64,000 nt of DNA from Eucalyptus grandis. Lineage: Eukaryota; Streptophyta; Magnoliopsida; Myrtales; Myrtaceae. The number at the start of each line of letters is the position of its first letter. Position 1 is the first letter of the stretch. The translations under genes and the position numbers were made by a program. Below the pieces are notes generated by a model that saw only the letters and a list, made by a program, of their open reading frames with translations, did no database searches and was not told where the DNA came from. This document shows, in pieces, positions 12,250-23,639 of the stretch. The stretch covers positions 8,437,001 through 8,501,000 of the forward strand of contig NC_052622.1 of NCBI RefSeq assembly GCF_016545825.1, in the 5' to 3' direction.

Positions 12250-13670
12250 GAAGAATAAAAATTTCAAATAAGAGCATGAAATTGGATCATGTTCTCAAAA
12301 AGGCTCTAAGTAGATTTTATTTCAAAAAGGGGCCTGAAATGGGCAACATAATCTCAAATAAAGACCTGAGGTGTGGTCGTATTCTTAGAAGAGGGTCAAA
12401 AGTAAACCTTGTCTAAAATAAGAGCTTGAAGTAATCAATTTATCTCAAATAAAGGTATGAAGTCGGGTCATTTTCTCAAAAGAAAACCTATAATGAACAT
12501 TGACTCAAATAAGGATATGAAGTTACCTATTTAATAAAAAATAAGGGCCCAAACTCATCAACTAATCAATCTTTGCTAACCAGCTTGCTGTGGACTCATA
12601 TGCGTGTTCCAGTGGCAAGACGGCAACATTGAAGGTAAATTTATTCGAAATTTTCTACTTTGGCCCAATTTGAAAAAACCCTAAATTGAAGCTACAATTG
12701 TTTAAGATTTCTTCGTGGGGAAATTTTCTTTTTAATATCACTAATGTAAGTAGCTTCTCCATTTCGATCATATCTGGCATTCTTGGCTCGTTGATGTTGC
12801 CACCTAAATAAACATGTAAGGCACATGTGTAAGCTGGCTAGGTTGATGAAGATTTGGCAAGCTAGCAAGGTCAATCCCTTATTTGAGATTAAGTTAGCTA
12901 TTTGAAATAATGTTGACTCCAAGCTCCCCCTTTAAAAAAAAAAAAAAAAAAAAAAAAAACAACCTTAGTTCAAGTCTTTATTTAATGGGTTAATACCCTG
13001 AAAAACCCGAACTAGTACACTTGTGATAAATTTACCCCAAACTATTTTTTTGATCATGAAAAATCCCAAATTGGTACATCTGTGACAAATTTACCCCGAC
13101 TGACCATAAAAAACCCTAAATTGGTACATTTATGACAAATTTACCCTAAACTAATTTATTCGACCGCAAAAAACTCTAAAGCGATAAATTTGTGATAAAT
13201 ATATTCTTCTCTAAATTGAATTAATACCACAAAAAAATCATAAAAATTGTAAATTTTGACAAACGGATCGTAAAATCCTAAATTGGTATACTAGTCAATT
13301 GTCACGTGTCATTTAATTTAATAATTTGATAATAAAATTTAACAAAAACTAACAGAGGGTAAATTTGTCACAAGTGTACTAGTTTGGGGTAAATTTGTCA
13401 AAGGTATACCAGTTTGGAGTTTTGGTGGTCAAAAAAATAGTTTGGGGTAAATTTGTCACAAGTATACTCAGTTTTGGGTTTTCAGGGTATTCTCTATTTA
13501 ATTAAGGTCCACTCTAAGTATTTTTTTTTTTTTTTTTGAAAAAACCCCGCTTAAAGCCCTTATTTAAGACTAAATTGGCTACTTCATGCTCCTATTTGAA
13601 ATAAAATCCATTCTAGACCATCTTCTAAGAGAATGACTCTACTTTATGCCAATATTTGAATTTTTTTTTC
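12250..13670. mobile_element. Decayed TIR element interrupted by a second TIR element
   Basis: The left part has repeated 'CAAATAAGAGCATGAAATTGG' type phrases. The right part near 13530-13670 is the inverted equivalent (reverse complement: ATTTCAAATAGGAGCATGAAG). The arms contain several diverged internal copies of a roughly 60-base motif. A younger element at 12987-13494 sits inside. A poly-A run (about 12932-12959) lies between. Confidence 0.5.
12987..13494. mobile_element. Nested TIR element with 8-bp target duplication
   Basis: It begins GGGTTAATACCCTGAAAA and ends TTTTCAGGGTATTCTC. Both sides are flanked by TATTTAAT (12979-12986 and 13495-13502). The TIRs are about 150 bp and made of diverged repeats of 'GACAAATTTACCCC' separated by 'AACTGGTA' phrases. 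It has no coding capacity. The size of the duplication fits hAT or MULE. Confidence 0.7.
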
Positions 13671-13679
13671 TTTTTTAGA

Positions 13680-15686
13680 TAAAATGAAAGTATAATCAAG
13701 AACTATATCTTGCTAGATTGATAAAATGATGTTGCATGTGATTCCTTCTTAAGTAGCACGAAAAATGATCCTACTTAGTTAGATCTCCCAATTAATAATA
13801 TTATGACTATGGCGATACAAGTACATCAAATACAAAATGGATCGTCTATACAATTTCTTGATACTTTGTTCCTTATAAAATTACATGGATAAAAAATTGA
13901 GCCGTCGCGAGCCGATTCGAGTTGGGCTTGAACTTGTAGTCCTTTTGGCAAAAAAGCCTCATCCCCTTTTACAATGATGGACAAGACCATGCGTTAATAA
14001 TTAGGAGCATACATGATTTTGATAACCTACCTTTTGCACAAAACTTGGATCTAAATATGTCATAAAACTATTTCATATGAACTCTATCATATAAAATTAG
14101 GAGGTATTCCTAGGGACAATAAAAGAAAAACTTTTTCTCTGATTGGAGAGATGTGACATACAGGTACCAACACGTTAAAATAAAAAACGCATCTAAACTG
14201 GGTGTTGGGTTACCAAACTACCGCTAGAAACTCTTGTCAAAAGCTTTCTTCTTACTAGTTAGACATGTGCTTCACACAGTGTCTAGATACTATTATGGCA
14301 AGATTCATCACCTAAAGATGGGTGACTAGGTGATTGTATGGAAATGAAAGACTTTAAACAAATATTGCGGAAAGACAACTTCTAATGAATTGGTTAGATC
14401 TTACTAGTGTACAATTCTATGACAATTAATAAAAATGAGTAAAGGATAGAGAATTGTACACAAAGGTTTATAGTGATTAGGCTTTTACAAGCCTATATTC
14501 ATTCTTCTGTGCTACAGCCTATTAGCTAGAATCCATCGATAAGAATTGATCAAATCTTACAAGATTTGAGCTTTGAACGTGTGTATAACTCCTCATACCC
14601 TCTCAACCCTTAAGTGGTTACACAATAAAGCTCATAGAGATGAAAGTATAAGATCACAAAACACTTTTCAAACTTTGAAATTAAAAGCTTTAATTCTCGT
14701 GAATGCGAATTCTTAATCCCTTCAGCTTCCAAATCTTCTCTTATACTCCTCCTAATCCAAGTTGATCGTTGGACATATCTTTAGAAAGATCATCCAATCA
14801 ATCTACCCGTTGGTCATGAATCTAGTTGAGAAGATTTGATTGCCTTAGGATCGCAAAGGATGAAGCTTCCCATATGTTCTGTTGCCCATACAGCAGTTTG
14901 GGTTTTCAAAAGTTGAGTGTTTACAAATGGAAAGAATTTTTCGCCTCTAATAAGAAATTCCAGGGAGGTTGAATCTCCAATAGATATTAGGAAGACTTTC
15001 CTTTTGAAACTTTTCATAAAAATGGCAATGAATCCAATCAATCATCACTAGCCGTTACATGAGTGTATTTGACTAATTCCTAGCCATTTGATAGAGTATG
15101 TAAGGAATGAAGAATAAACCATGACTCTGATTCTAATTGATATCGTCCAATCCTATTCTATCAAACTTTCCGCCTGAAAATACTTTTTATCGGAAACAAA
15201 GTTTTTAAATTTTGTCAATTATCAAATCTACTTAGGAAATGTTTTCTCAACAGAACTAGCACATGTAACTAGTATCCTCCGATTCAATGGTTGGATTTGT
15301 AGTAAAAGAGTCAATAATTTCACAAGAGCATGGACTTAATTCATGTGATGACCGAACTTATGAATGACTAGTGCTGCATTGTCAAGTTGCAACATGCCTC
15401 GTAAAATTAAAACCAATTTCCATGTGAGAAAACAAATCCCAAACTGCAAGAGCTTAAAAAAAAAATTAAGAAAAAGGAGAGACAAGCGTGTGTTGCACCT
15501 TCTCCCATAACAAGACGGAAATTGTCTGGGAAAAGTCAAAGATGAGATTATGGTTAGATGAAGATGCTAGCCTCGCTTAGTGCCCGGTTTTCAGCGAACT
15601 TCACATGCTCCACCTTTAATAAAATTATTTTTTCAGAGGCCTTGTTTTCTCTGCCATGCACCACTTAGGCTTAGTTCGGTTCAGCT
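13680..15686. repeat. Intergenic DNA shared with 34540-34830; possible LTR scrap inside
   Basis: 13820-13900 and 15530-15680 pair with 34590-34800 (shared phrases AAAATTACATGGATAA and CGGTTTTCAGCGAAC). The insert between them (about 14280-15050) is AT-rich and looks like a minus-strand copia LTR or leader (TTAGGCTTTTACAAGCC near 14480), but no ends or coding parts confirm it. No gene is supported. Confidence 0.4.
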
Positions 15687-15786
15687 NNNNNNNNNNNNNN
15701 NNNNNNNNNNNNNNNNNNNNNNNNNNNNNNNNNNNNNNNNNNNNNNNNNNNNNNNNNNNNNNNNNNNNNNNNNNNNNNNNNNNNNN
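15687..15786. other. Assembly gap (100 N)
   Basis: Exactly 100 unknown bases. A round number usually marks a scaffold join of unknown true length. The gap falls in the upstream region of gene B. Confidence 0.98.
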
Positions 15787-16060
15787 AATTGATACTCTCT
15801 ATTTTCAAGCAGTCTTCTTTGCCAAAAAAAAAAAAAAGAAAAAGAAAAGAAAAAAAAGAAAGAGGACAAAATATGGGCAGCTTGGAGTCGCAATGTATCG
15901 GGATCAATAGGGAATGGACAAAAATGGAGCTGGTGGATCATCAAAAGATCGTATGAGCGGCCTTTTCGGTCAAAGATATTTCATGTGTGAATGTAGTTTC
16001 GGTGTAATTGATGAAGTCAATCTACTACGTCAACTCAGAAATCCCCTTTTGATCTTTCAG
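15787..16060. other. Upstream DNA of gene B, no gene
   Basis: A purine-rich run (about 15822-15865) is followed by unremarkable sequence. It weakly resembles 37330-37480 of unit C. Nothing else is recognised. Confidence 0.35.
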
Positions 16061-16420
16061 CCTTCCTAAATTAAAGGGCGGGCCATCTTCGTCTACTTCA
16101 CCAGTTGTTACCCACCTCAAGTAGCTTCGATCTTGCAGCTTCATTATAAAGAACAAGCCATCGAAACAAGCACTGTCTTCAAGTCCTTCCCCTCGCTTCA
16201 AGTCCTCCACTCATACTTTCCACTCCATTGCATCACCATCGGCATCGTCCTCCACTCCCCCGGCACCATATATATTTTTTTCTCAGCTCCGGCCTTCTTT
16301 TCTCTTCAGGTTTTGTTCTCTAACTCCTGCCTCATTGCTACTGTTCTTCAATGTTCTTTGCATGTACCATATTCATATGAAATCTGCGGTTTAACAATGG
16401 TGCTTCCACAGAATATTCTT
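16061..16420 (+). promoter_or_regulatory. Candidate 5' leader and first donor of ACD6-like gene B
   Basis: 16190-16400 matches 36350-36540 in unit C, including GCATCGTCCTCCACTCCC and the exon-end-like TCTTCAG followed by GTTTTGTT (donor at 16310; in unit C at 36452). Both copies end a CT-rich leader with CAG|GT. This fits a 5' untranslated exon spliced to the acceptor TTAG at 20829-20830. It has no conserved start codon. That it belongs to gene B is inferred from order and duplication. Confidence 0.45.
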
Positions 16421-16429
16421 TTTTCTAGT

Positions 16430-16800
16430 TCTGTCGTTTTGACATTTCGGGTAACTTTCGAATGAGCTGGTCTAGATCTGTTTCTTTGCTAGTTGAATGT
16501 GAATTAGCGTTGACTCGGTTCTGCTGGTTTTTTAGAAGCACTGGGTGTAAAACTAGTAGGATTGCCAGCTCCTGTAGAGTCGGCTTCTGCATAGCCTTCA
16601 TTTCCAAAACCACTTTCTCTAGATTCTGCTTCTCTATAACTTGCTTCTACATCAACGTAATCTTCAACAGGGGATCAGCAAAGATGACAAGTATAGACTC
16701 TTCAAGCGTTTTGGTTCTTTCACGGAATACCCTGTATGCTTCGTTAGTATAAGAGTATCCAAGAATATCTTTCTCCGACTTAGAGTCAAACTTTCCCACA
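16430..16800 (-). pseudogene. Ty1/copia pol fragment (end of integrase region)
   Basis: On the minus strand 16672-16799 encodes VGKFDSKSEKDILGYS and EAYRVFRERTK followed by an EESI-VIF match. This is the well-known copia segment 'KFD-KS--GIFLGYS--SKAYRV-N--T--VEES-HV-FDE' downstream of the integrase core. A further open stretch to 16430 continues the less conserved linker. No reverse transcriptase is present. The fragment lies between the gene B leader and the repeat unit at 16815. Confidence 0.75.
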
Positions 16801-16814
16801 TAATCACTAGCAAT

Positions 16815-17410
16815 CTTAAGGACAGAGCAAAGGAAAAGCGACTCAAGATCGTGTCAACCAATTGAAGGCGAAAGTGAATATTATTGCAATTACGGGCTTA
16901 AAAACCACACTTCCACTTTGGATGCCCACGTCGAAGGTTCAACCTTTCATATCAACTTTCTGATTTTCCGATTTTCTCTCGAGCCATTCGATTTTCTCAT
17001 TGCTAGTTGGTGATTTCTTTTTGAAAAGTTATATTCTTCCTTTTGATTTTTGGGTATCTTCTTACCTCTCACATTGTGTTGCAATTGAAATTTTTATGTG
17101 GCAAGAAGAACTAGGCTTTCATCACGGCAAAACTTGCAAATAGCAATTCATAAGTTTCTGTGTATTAGTTTGCAGGATTAGAGCAGTTTGTGTGGAGCTA
17201 ATGCGACCCATTTTTTGCTTTTAGCCGCAATAGTCCCTCTAGCACCAAACCATAATTTTTTCCCTCTAAGCTCTCACCTTTTCTCGCACCTTCACTATGT
17301 TTGTAGTGTGGAAAAAAGGACGAGAGAGGAAGAGAGAGAGAGAGACCTTCACTATGTCTATAGTGTGGAAAATGAACGAGAGAGAGAGAGAGAGAAGGGG
17401 TGATCAGTTT
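16815..17410 (+). repeat. Single diverged copy of the 733-bp array unit
   Basis: It matches the tandem array at 52421-56960: GGCGAAAGTGAATATTATTG near 16867, then TTCTCATTGCTAGTTGGTGA, and the ending GTTTGTGTGGAGCTAATG plus a GA-rich run, as in the last array unit (56810-56960). The coding phrase YYCNYGLK has lost the second Cys of the array's YYCNCGLK. This copy was not tandemly amplified. Confidence 0.65.
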
Positions 17411-17419
17411 CTTAATGGG

Positions 17420-18588
17420 CGGGAAAAGTGCGAAAAAAGTCCTAAACCTTTTGCTTTTGTGCCAATTTAGTCCTAAACCTTTTTTCGGTGCCAATTCAGT
17501 CCTAAACCTTTTAAGTCGTGCCAATTCAGTCCTTTCCGGCAATTTTGACCGGATTTTGCTTGTGGACGCCGGCCGGGCGACGTGGCACGATCGGCGGCGC
17601 GTGGACAACTTTTAATAATTATTTTTTTTTATTTTTTATATTTTTTTAAATATTTTTTATTTTTATATTTTTATTTTTTTAGTTTTGTCTTTTTTCCCTG
17701 CCGGTCACCGGGGTCCGACGACCGGCCAGGCGATCGCCGGCGAGGCCGACCTCGCCGGATCAGCGCGAGGTCGAGCCTCGCCAGCCATGGGCGATGGCGG
17801 CGGCGAGCCTCGCCCATGGCCGCCTCGCCGGATCCGGCCATGGGCGATGGGCGAGGCTCGCCTCGCCGATCTGGCGCGAGGTCGAGCCTCGCCGGCCCTC
17901 GCCCGACCTCGCCGGATCGGGCCATGGGCGAGGGCCGGCGGGCGAGCCTCGCCCATGGCCGCCTCGCCGATCGGGCCATGGGCGAGGCTCACCCTCGCCG
18001 GCCTCGCCCGGATCCGGCGGCGAGCCTCGCCGCCATGGCCGGCGGGGCCGGCGAGGCTCGACCTCGCCCGGATCGGCGGCGAGCCTCGCCCATGGCCGCC
18101 TCGCCGAGATCGGGCCATGGGCGAGGCTCACCTCGCTAGCCTCGCCGGATCGCGGCGAGCCTCGCCCATGGCCTGATCGGCGAGGCGGCCATGGGCGGCT
18201 CGCCCTCGCCGGCCCTCGCCCATGGCCGGCGAGACTCGACCTCGCCGAGATCCGGCGGGTCGCCCTTGCCGGCGGTCGCACGGCGGTCGCCGGACCTCGC
18301 GACCGGCCGGAGGAAAGAAAAAATAAAAAAATAAAAAATATTAAAAGTATTTAAAAATATTGAAAAATTACAAATTATTAAAAATTATTAAAAGTTGTTC
18401 ACGCGTCGACCGATCAAGCCACGCATCGACCGGCCGGCGTCGCCAGCAAAATCGGTGAAAATTGGCCGAGGAAAGGACTCGAATTGGCACAACTTAAAAG
18501 GTTTAGGACTGAATCAAAGCACCAAAAAAAAGGTTTAGGACTAATTGGCACAAAGCAAAAGGTTTAGGACTTTTTGGCACTTTTCCCC
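17420..18588. mobile_element. MULE-like TIR element with a GC-rich core
   Basis: It begins CGGGAAAAGTGCG and its right end reads (reverse complement) GGGGAAAAGTGCC. The flanks are CTTAATGGG (17411-17419) and CTTACGGGG (18589-18597), 7 of 9 identical. The TIRs run about 200 bp with repeats of 'AGTCCTAAACCTTTT'. AT-rich arms enclose 17700-18310, a very GC-rich block built of short permuted phrases (GCGAGCCTCGCCCATGGC, GCCATGGGCGAGGCT). Long open frames there on both strands are a by-product of base composition. Confidence 0.75.
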
Positions 18589-18599
18589 CTTACGGGGCC

Positions 18600-19045
18600 A
18601 TTTCAGACCTAGAATGGGAGTTGACCTTATAACTCCCGATTCTAGTTCGGCGAGTTATGGAACCCACCAATTTGATTCCGATTCCAACCCCGTGAACTGA
18701 TAGAGGCATATAGATCTAACTCAGTATTGGGCATTACATTTTTTTTTCTTTATAAATATTCATTTAATTGTGTTTTTAGTTTATATCTTGATAATATAAA
18801 ATTAGCTTGGAAATGACACTAGAAATGTCATATCTTTCATACAACACTCTCTTCAATATTAAAACTTTTTAAGCGATCACTTAAGTGTCACTTAGGAAAA
18901 AAATTTACTTCAACACCATCGCCGATTTGAAAATTTGGACAAGCTAATTTTTTAATATAAATAGTCTAAGAAGTGAACTCAAAATTATTTGACCTGAACG
19001 ACGTCATCTAACTAAACCTTTCTTCCTTCCACAGCTACACTGCTA
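18600..19045. repeat. Diverged TIR-element segment related to 51550-51880
   Basis: GTGTTTTTAGTTTATATCTTG through CTCAAAATTATTTGACCTGAACGACG is shared with 51560-51810, and in part with the start of each array unit (52600-52850). It is a decayed piece of the same TIR family that gave the array. Confidence 0.55.
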
Positions 19046-19089
19046 CACACTAAGTAGAGTGTTTCTCACACTTCATATAAACAACATAG

Positions 19090-19500
19090 TAGATTCTCTT
19101 CCCAAACTATAAACTCCACAACTGTTTGTTTACAAAGAGTCCATTGTATACTTTGTCTCTTATTTAGACTAACGTCTTCACTCCTAGCACGTTCTACTAC
19201 TTTTCTCGTATATTTACAAATGGGTTTGTCATTTATGTTAACTCTTAGGGCAATAGTAAAATGGGTAACACAAATTTACAAAAAGACAAACTAAAAAATC
19301 TCTCGACAATGCCTAAGTTCTCTTATAGCTGTTATAACCATCTAATTTTCTATGAAAAATCGTGGCAAAAATTCCTTAAAAACTCATGCAGAATGTTGTT
19401 TCAATATGCGCTGTTTAAATTTTTTGCTAGTGCAGGTTTTGATCACATCATCTTACCAAACTCTTGAGCAAATAGTCTTTCATATAAATGATTTTGAAAC
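19090..19500 (-). repeat. Copia LTR-like fragment, partner of 60640-60970
   Basis: It shares TTACAAATGGG-TTGTCA, AAATTCTCTTGTAGG-like and GCAGGTTTTGATCA phrases with 60680-60930, which lies at the LTR end of a minus-strand copia remnant. No coding part remains here. It sits upstream of exon 1 in gene B just as the partner sits upstream of gene D, so the insertion may predate the duplication. Confidence 0.45.
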
Positions 19501-20830
19501 ATCATATTTATTGCTGTGAGCTAGGCCTTTGAGTCAGAACTAATGTTCTTGTGTTACAGAACAAAAGGATCTGACTTATAAACACACTCAAATTGTTACG
19601 TGTTCCAATAGTGATAAAGTTTTTTTTATCGATTTCTATCCATTAACTTTTACATCACGTCACAACAGCTCTAAAATGCATTTGCATTGCGATATTCAAC
19701 AACCTTTTTGGGTGACTTTTGGACTATCTATGTTGATTACATAATTGTGTTGTGATTCAATTACATCATGCCCAATAGCTATGACTAGGACTATTGGGCG
19801 ATTATAGTTTTCTCACATTTATTTAAATCAAAGTTACCATTATTGGACATGATTAAAATTTCAATAATATTCTTACATGACATTTTGGGCTTGTCAATTA
19901 TGTAGCTATAACTATGTTGTAAAGTAACTCAATTACACGGAAAAAGTTCGGATCAATATTCAATACAAATAGGAGATGTGGACCGAAACCACAAAACATT
20001 AGATTGGATGAGCAAAATCTAAATCTCAAGAGATTGATAGAATAACTGCAACGAATGTCGAACTTTAGGGCCGTGAATAAATAAATAAAAAAAGCATCAT
20101 GATTTCCTTCCATCGCTGGTTGGACAAATCCAAGAGACCAATTCAAGGATAGCGGTTAATTCGTTTGCAAGATGCTAGAGCTGTTGAGAGGAGAACGGGT
20201 GCCGGCTTATTAGCCAATGCTGCATTCATTCAAGGACCAGACTTTGTTAATCACTTGAGTTTACCTATGAGGCTTCAATTTCTGTTTCTAGGAGAAAAAG
20301 TGGGTGTTAGGAGGCCAAGAGTTGTATAAGGGATATGACCTACGTTCGCCATTGTGCCAGCAGTGTCTCCGACCTCAATCCGGCAGCATTTACCGCCAGC
20401 ATTTGCCAAGCAGCTCCCTCTCTACCTCAAAGACACTTTCTGGAGGGTGAACCTCTAATTTACCCTTCGATTCATTTTTTTAAGGATTTTTGTGTGAGCA
20501 CTTATAATCTTTTGTTTGTTTAAAGTGGAACACCTTATCAATCTCTGTATAGAGTAGGTACATCCAGTTGAACCACCAAGCAAATCCATGGCGTCTTATT
20601 AAATTCTTGTACTTAAATTCTCATAATGGATTATTTGTGGTTATTCACGCTTTCATGATCTTGTGCAACAATTTTTAAACTAGAAAGCTTTATGTTCGCA
20701 TCTATATATAATTTTGTAGGACCATAACAACTATTATAAAAGTTTAAATAAGTTCGTATTTAAATTAATGTTTCGTCTACTTACACAACCCTTGTTCCCT
20801 TACAATAATTACGTTACTTGCATGGCTTAG
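19501..20830. other. Upstream DNA of gene B exon 1, no gene supported
   Basis: 20590-20770 pairs with 37650-37800 of unit C (AATTTTGTAGGA and ACTATTATAAAA phrases), so it is ancestral gene-flank or leader-intron DNA. Short frames near 20160-20520 show no known domain. It ends with the acceptor TTAG at 20829-20830. Confidence 0.4.
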
Positions 20831-21576
20831 GCTCGACCGACGTAAAGCTATTTATAGAAGAGGAGGATATTGGCATGAACACCTCGACCAGGGAGGAAGT
20901 CCAGAAGTATGAAGAAGGACCTTCCCTAAGTAATGCATCGGCGACTGCGCCAACAGCGGAGAAACAAGATCTAACAAATGTGTATGCAGCTGCTAAAAAG
21001 CTGGCCGATGTCATCAAAGGCGCCAATGTGGAAGATATCAATTCCACGATCGAAACACTTGCCTGTCAAACTGATTCATTTGCCATTTTCAATTTCAGGG
21101 GCTATTGGGTTCACTGCTCCACATTGCAGCAGCCACCGGCAATCGCGACATCCTAAGGCTCCTGCTTAGTTATGTCGATGCCAACCTCATAGCCACCAGA
21201 GATGATTGGGGAAATACCCCCCTCCACATTGCCACCAAGGCCAAGGCATTTGAAGTCGCCGATATGTTGATTCGCCGAGCAAGAGACCTCTCCAGTGGCG
21301 AGGACAAGAACTGGATTCTGAGGATAAAGAACAATCATGGAAACACCGCTTTGCACGAGGCCGTGCTTACTCGGGACGTTGGCCTAGTGCGCCACTTACT
21401 GGGGGAAGATTTGGAGCCCGTGTACTGGGAGAACGAGGATAAGAAATCTCCCCTGTACCTGGCCCTCGACACCGGCAACTCTGACATACTTCGGGTTTTA
21501 TTGTCGCCCTCGCTCGACCCATCGAGAATAGAAGGCTTGCCGCTTGCTCTTGGTGTTGTTGCGCGTAAACAATATG
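20831..21576 (+). pseudogene. Gene B exon 1: N-terminal part and first ankyrin repeats, frameshifted
   Basis: It aligns with gene D exon 1 (62440-63258) almost throughout. The next in-frame ATG is at 20875 (MNTSTREEVQK). The first frame runs to about 21100 with the shared helix AAAKKLADVIKGANVEDI. After the indel the frame at 21105 carries GSLLHIAAATGNRDILRLLL, then GNTPLHIATKAKAFEVADML, GNTALHEAVLTRDVGLVRHL and KSPLYLALDTGNSDILRVLL, four ankyrin repeats. Compared with gene D, an acidic stretch of 23 residues is missing in frame before the helix. The donor is GTACGT at 21577. Confidence 0.85.
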
Positions 21577-22014
21577 GTACGTACTTAAATTTACCTATGG
21601 GAAATATCTATGTGTGGATTGAACTTGTCGCAAATCTGAGAAACAACTTTCTGTTTCTAGCCAAATCTGTTATTGAGTGTTTACATAAAATTCCAAACCT
21701 CACTTGTTAAAGTAGTTGGGTACCCATGGATATTCGCAATTAGCCATATAATCCTCTTAATAAACAAATTATCTCCCATTAGAACAAAATAGATCAGCTT
21801 AAATTTACAAACATGACCATCTTACTACAAAGTGCAAATATTTAAGATCAACATTGATGAAGTTCTAGGACCTAACAATGACAAAAGGAGAAAGATAGGC
21901 TTGAAATGATGATGTAGATGATATTGTTATATTAGAATTGGTCTTGTTTAAGGGTCCACTAAACTGTATTTTTAGTTTTGTAACAGTGTAAATTTAGTTC
22001 AGTAAATGATTTAT

Positions 22015-23063
22015 TAGGGGTGAGCATGGTCCGGGTTGGTCCGGCCCCTAACCCTAGGACCAACCCGACGGTGTCGGTCCTCAATTTTTAGGACCGATGA
22101 CCGACCCTGTGAGCACAGGACCAAGGACCGGATCGACCCAATGGGTTCGGTCTGGTTCCAAGGTCAACCCGGGACCGATCGATAATTTTTTTCGTCTTAT
22201 TTTTTATACTTCCTAAAAAAGCAAACCTACAAATTCAAATTACATATCCATCAACAATACGGTATTGTGTAACTAAACTATAAAATACCAATACATATTT
22301 AGCAAATTTAAGATGACACAATAATAGAAATTTCGTATCCGCTAACCGCTCATCGAGATATGGGACAAAATGGAAAGTTCTTGTAATAATCTATCTTTAA
22401 TATTTATAACACCATATGCAAAAGCGTTTTCCTGATCATGTAGAGTCCACTCAACCAAAAAATGAGTTTCGCACCACTTGACTAGCATTTGATCATGTAG
22501 AGTCTACTCAACCAAAAAATGAGCTTCACACCACTTGACTAGCAAATCACCGTAGCAACTGCAGTACTACTCTACTCTTCAAAAATTTCTACCATTTGAC
22601 ACAAATTGAAAAGCAAAGTGCAGCTGAAATTCATTAGTAAAATACAACTAAATCATAAAAAGTTCAAAATACTTAATATAAACCATGAATATATAACTTC
22701 ATATCTTGTTAATTCACTTGAACTTCTAAACACTTGAAAACAAAACAAACGACACATAATTAATACTTAACAAAAGTTTTAATTGAAATTACTATTAGTG
22801 CTATTGATAGAACATCTCAATATAATATAATATAATAGCCATTTTACTTAGGTTTGAATAAATAATATAATATAATATACAGGGTTGGTCCAGGGTTGGA
22901 CCGACCCAAAACTCTTAGGACCGAGAACCAACCCGCACAGTGTTGGTCCTGGAATTTCAGGACCAAGGACCGACCCAGTCCCCTTGGGAACCGGACCCGG
23001 GACCGCGGGGTTGGGCCGGTCCAGGGTCGGGTCGAGTCAACCCTAAATCGCTGCTCACCCCTA
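22015..23063. mobile_element. hAT-type non-autonomous element with perfect 8-bp target duplication
   Basis: It begins TAGGGGTGAGCA and ends TGCTCACCCCTA. TGATTTAT flanks both sides (22007-22014 and 23064-23071). The length is 1049 bp. GC-rich subterminal blocks full of GGACCGA/CCGACC phrases enclose an AT-rich centre; no transposase remains. The site is empty in the matching intron of gene D (near 63700), so insertion followed the gene duplication or was lost there. Confidence 0.88.
22434..22549. repeat. Tandem duplication of about 58 bp inside the hAT element
   Basis: The phrase GATCATGTAGAGTC-ACTCAACC...CACTTGACTAGCA occurs twice head to tail with few differences. It is probably a local replication slip in the element. 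Confidence 0.7.
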
Positions 23064-23639
23064 TGATTTATCATTGCAAAAATAAAATAAAATGATTTAT
23101 CATATTAAAGTTTCGAAATTACCTGTTGGGTTAACCTGAAAATTATCTCAAACTCTGATAGAGTTAGAATATGCATACTTACTGATTAAATTATCTAAGA
23201 GATGTCAAGAAAATAAGAGCAATTTTGTAATCGATACTTATTAAGTTTGGATATCGGATTCCATTATATGATTTTAAGCATTTGACCCTAAATCTGTTCC
23301 ATTTCCCCAATAGAATTGGGCATAGGGCGGGGTTTGGCGGAGCCTCCATTGAGCCTACTCTTCTTCATTTATCTTTAAAGTAATCATAATATTTTTTATC
23401 AACTATATACGTCTATTAAAACGTTCGACATAATTATTCTATCTATATTACTTCATAAAGAGATATCATTTTGGTGATTGTATAGTTATCATTGTGACCT
23501 ACCTCTTGATAAGGAGGAAAGGAGGTTTAGAAATATTACCTAAGGAATGGCCTATAGCTTATAATTTAGACTGAGCTCTCCTAAGCCCATATCTCACGCC
23601 ATGTTAGATATTCAAATTGACGCTATATAGAATTTTCTA

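Noticed and set aside
17582..18354. Overlapping frames of 102 to 186 codons on both strands rich in R, A, G and P
   Set aside because: They lie in a repetitive GC-rich core of a TIR element, are open in several frames at once, and show no domain. Stop codons are rare there because of base composition.
20335..20523. 62-codon frame upstream of gene B as an extra exon
   Set aside because: No similarity in gene D's upstream region and no family resemblance.
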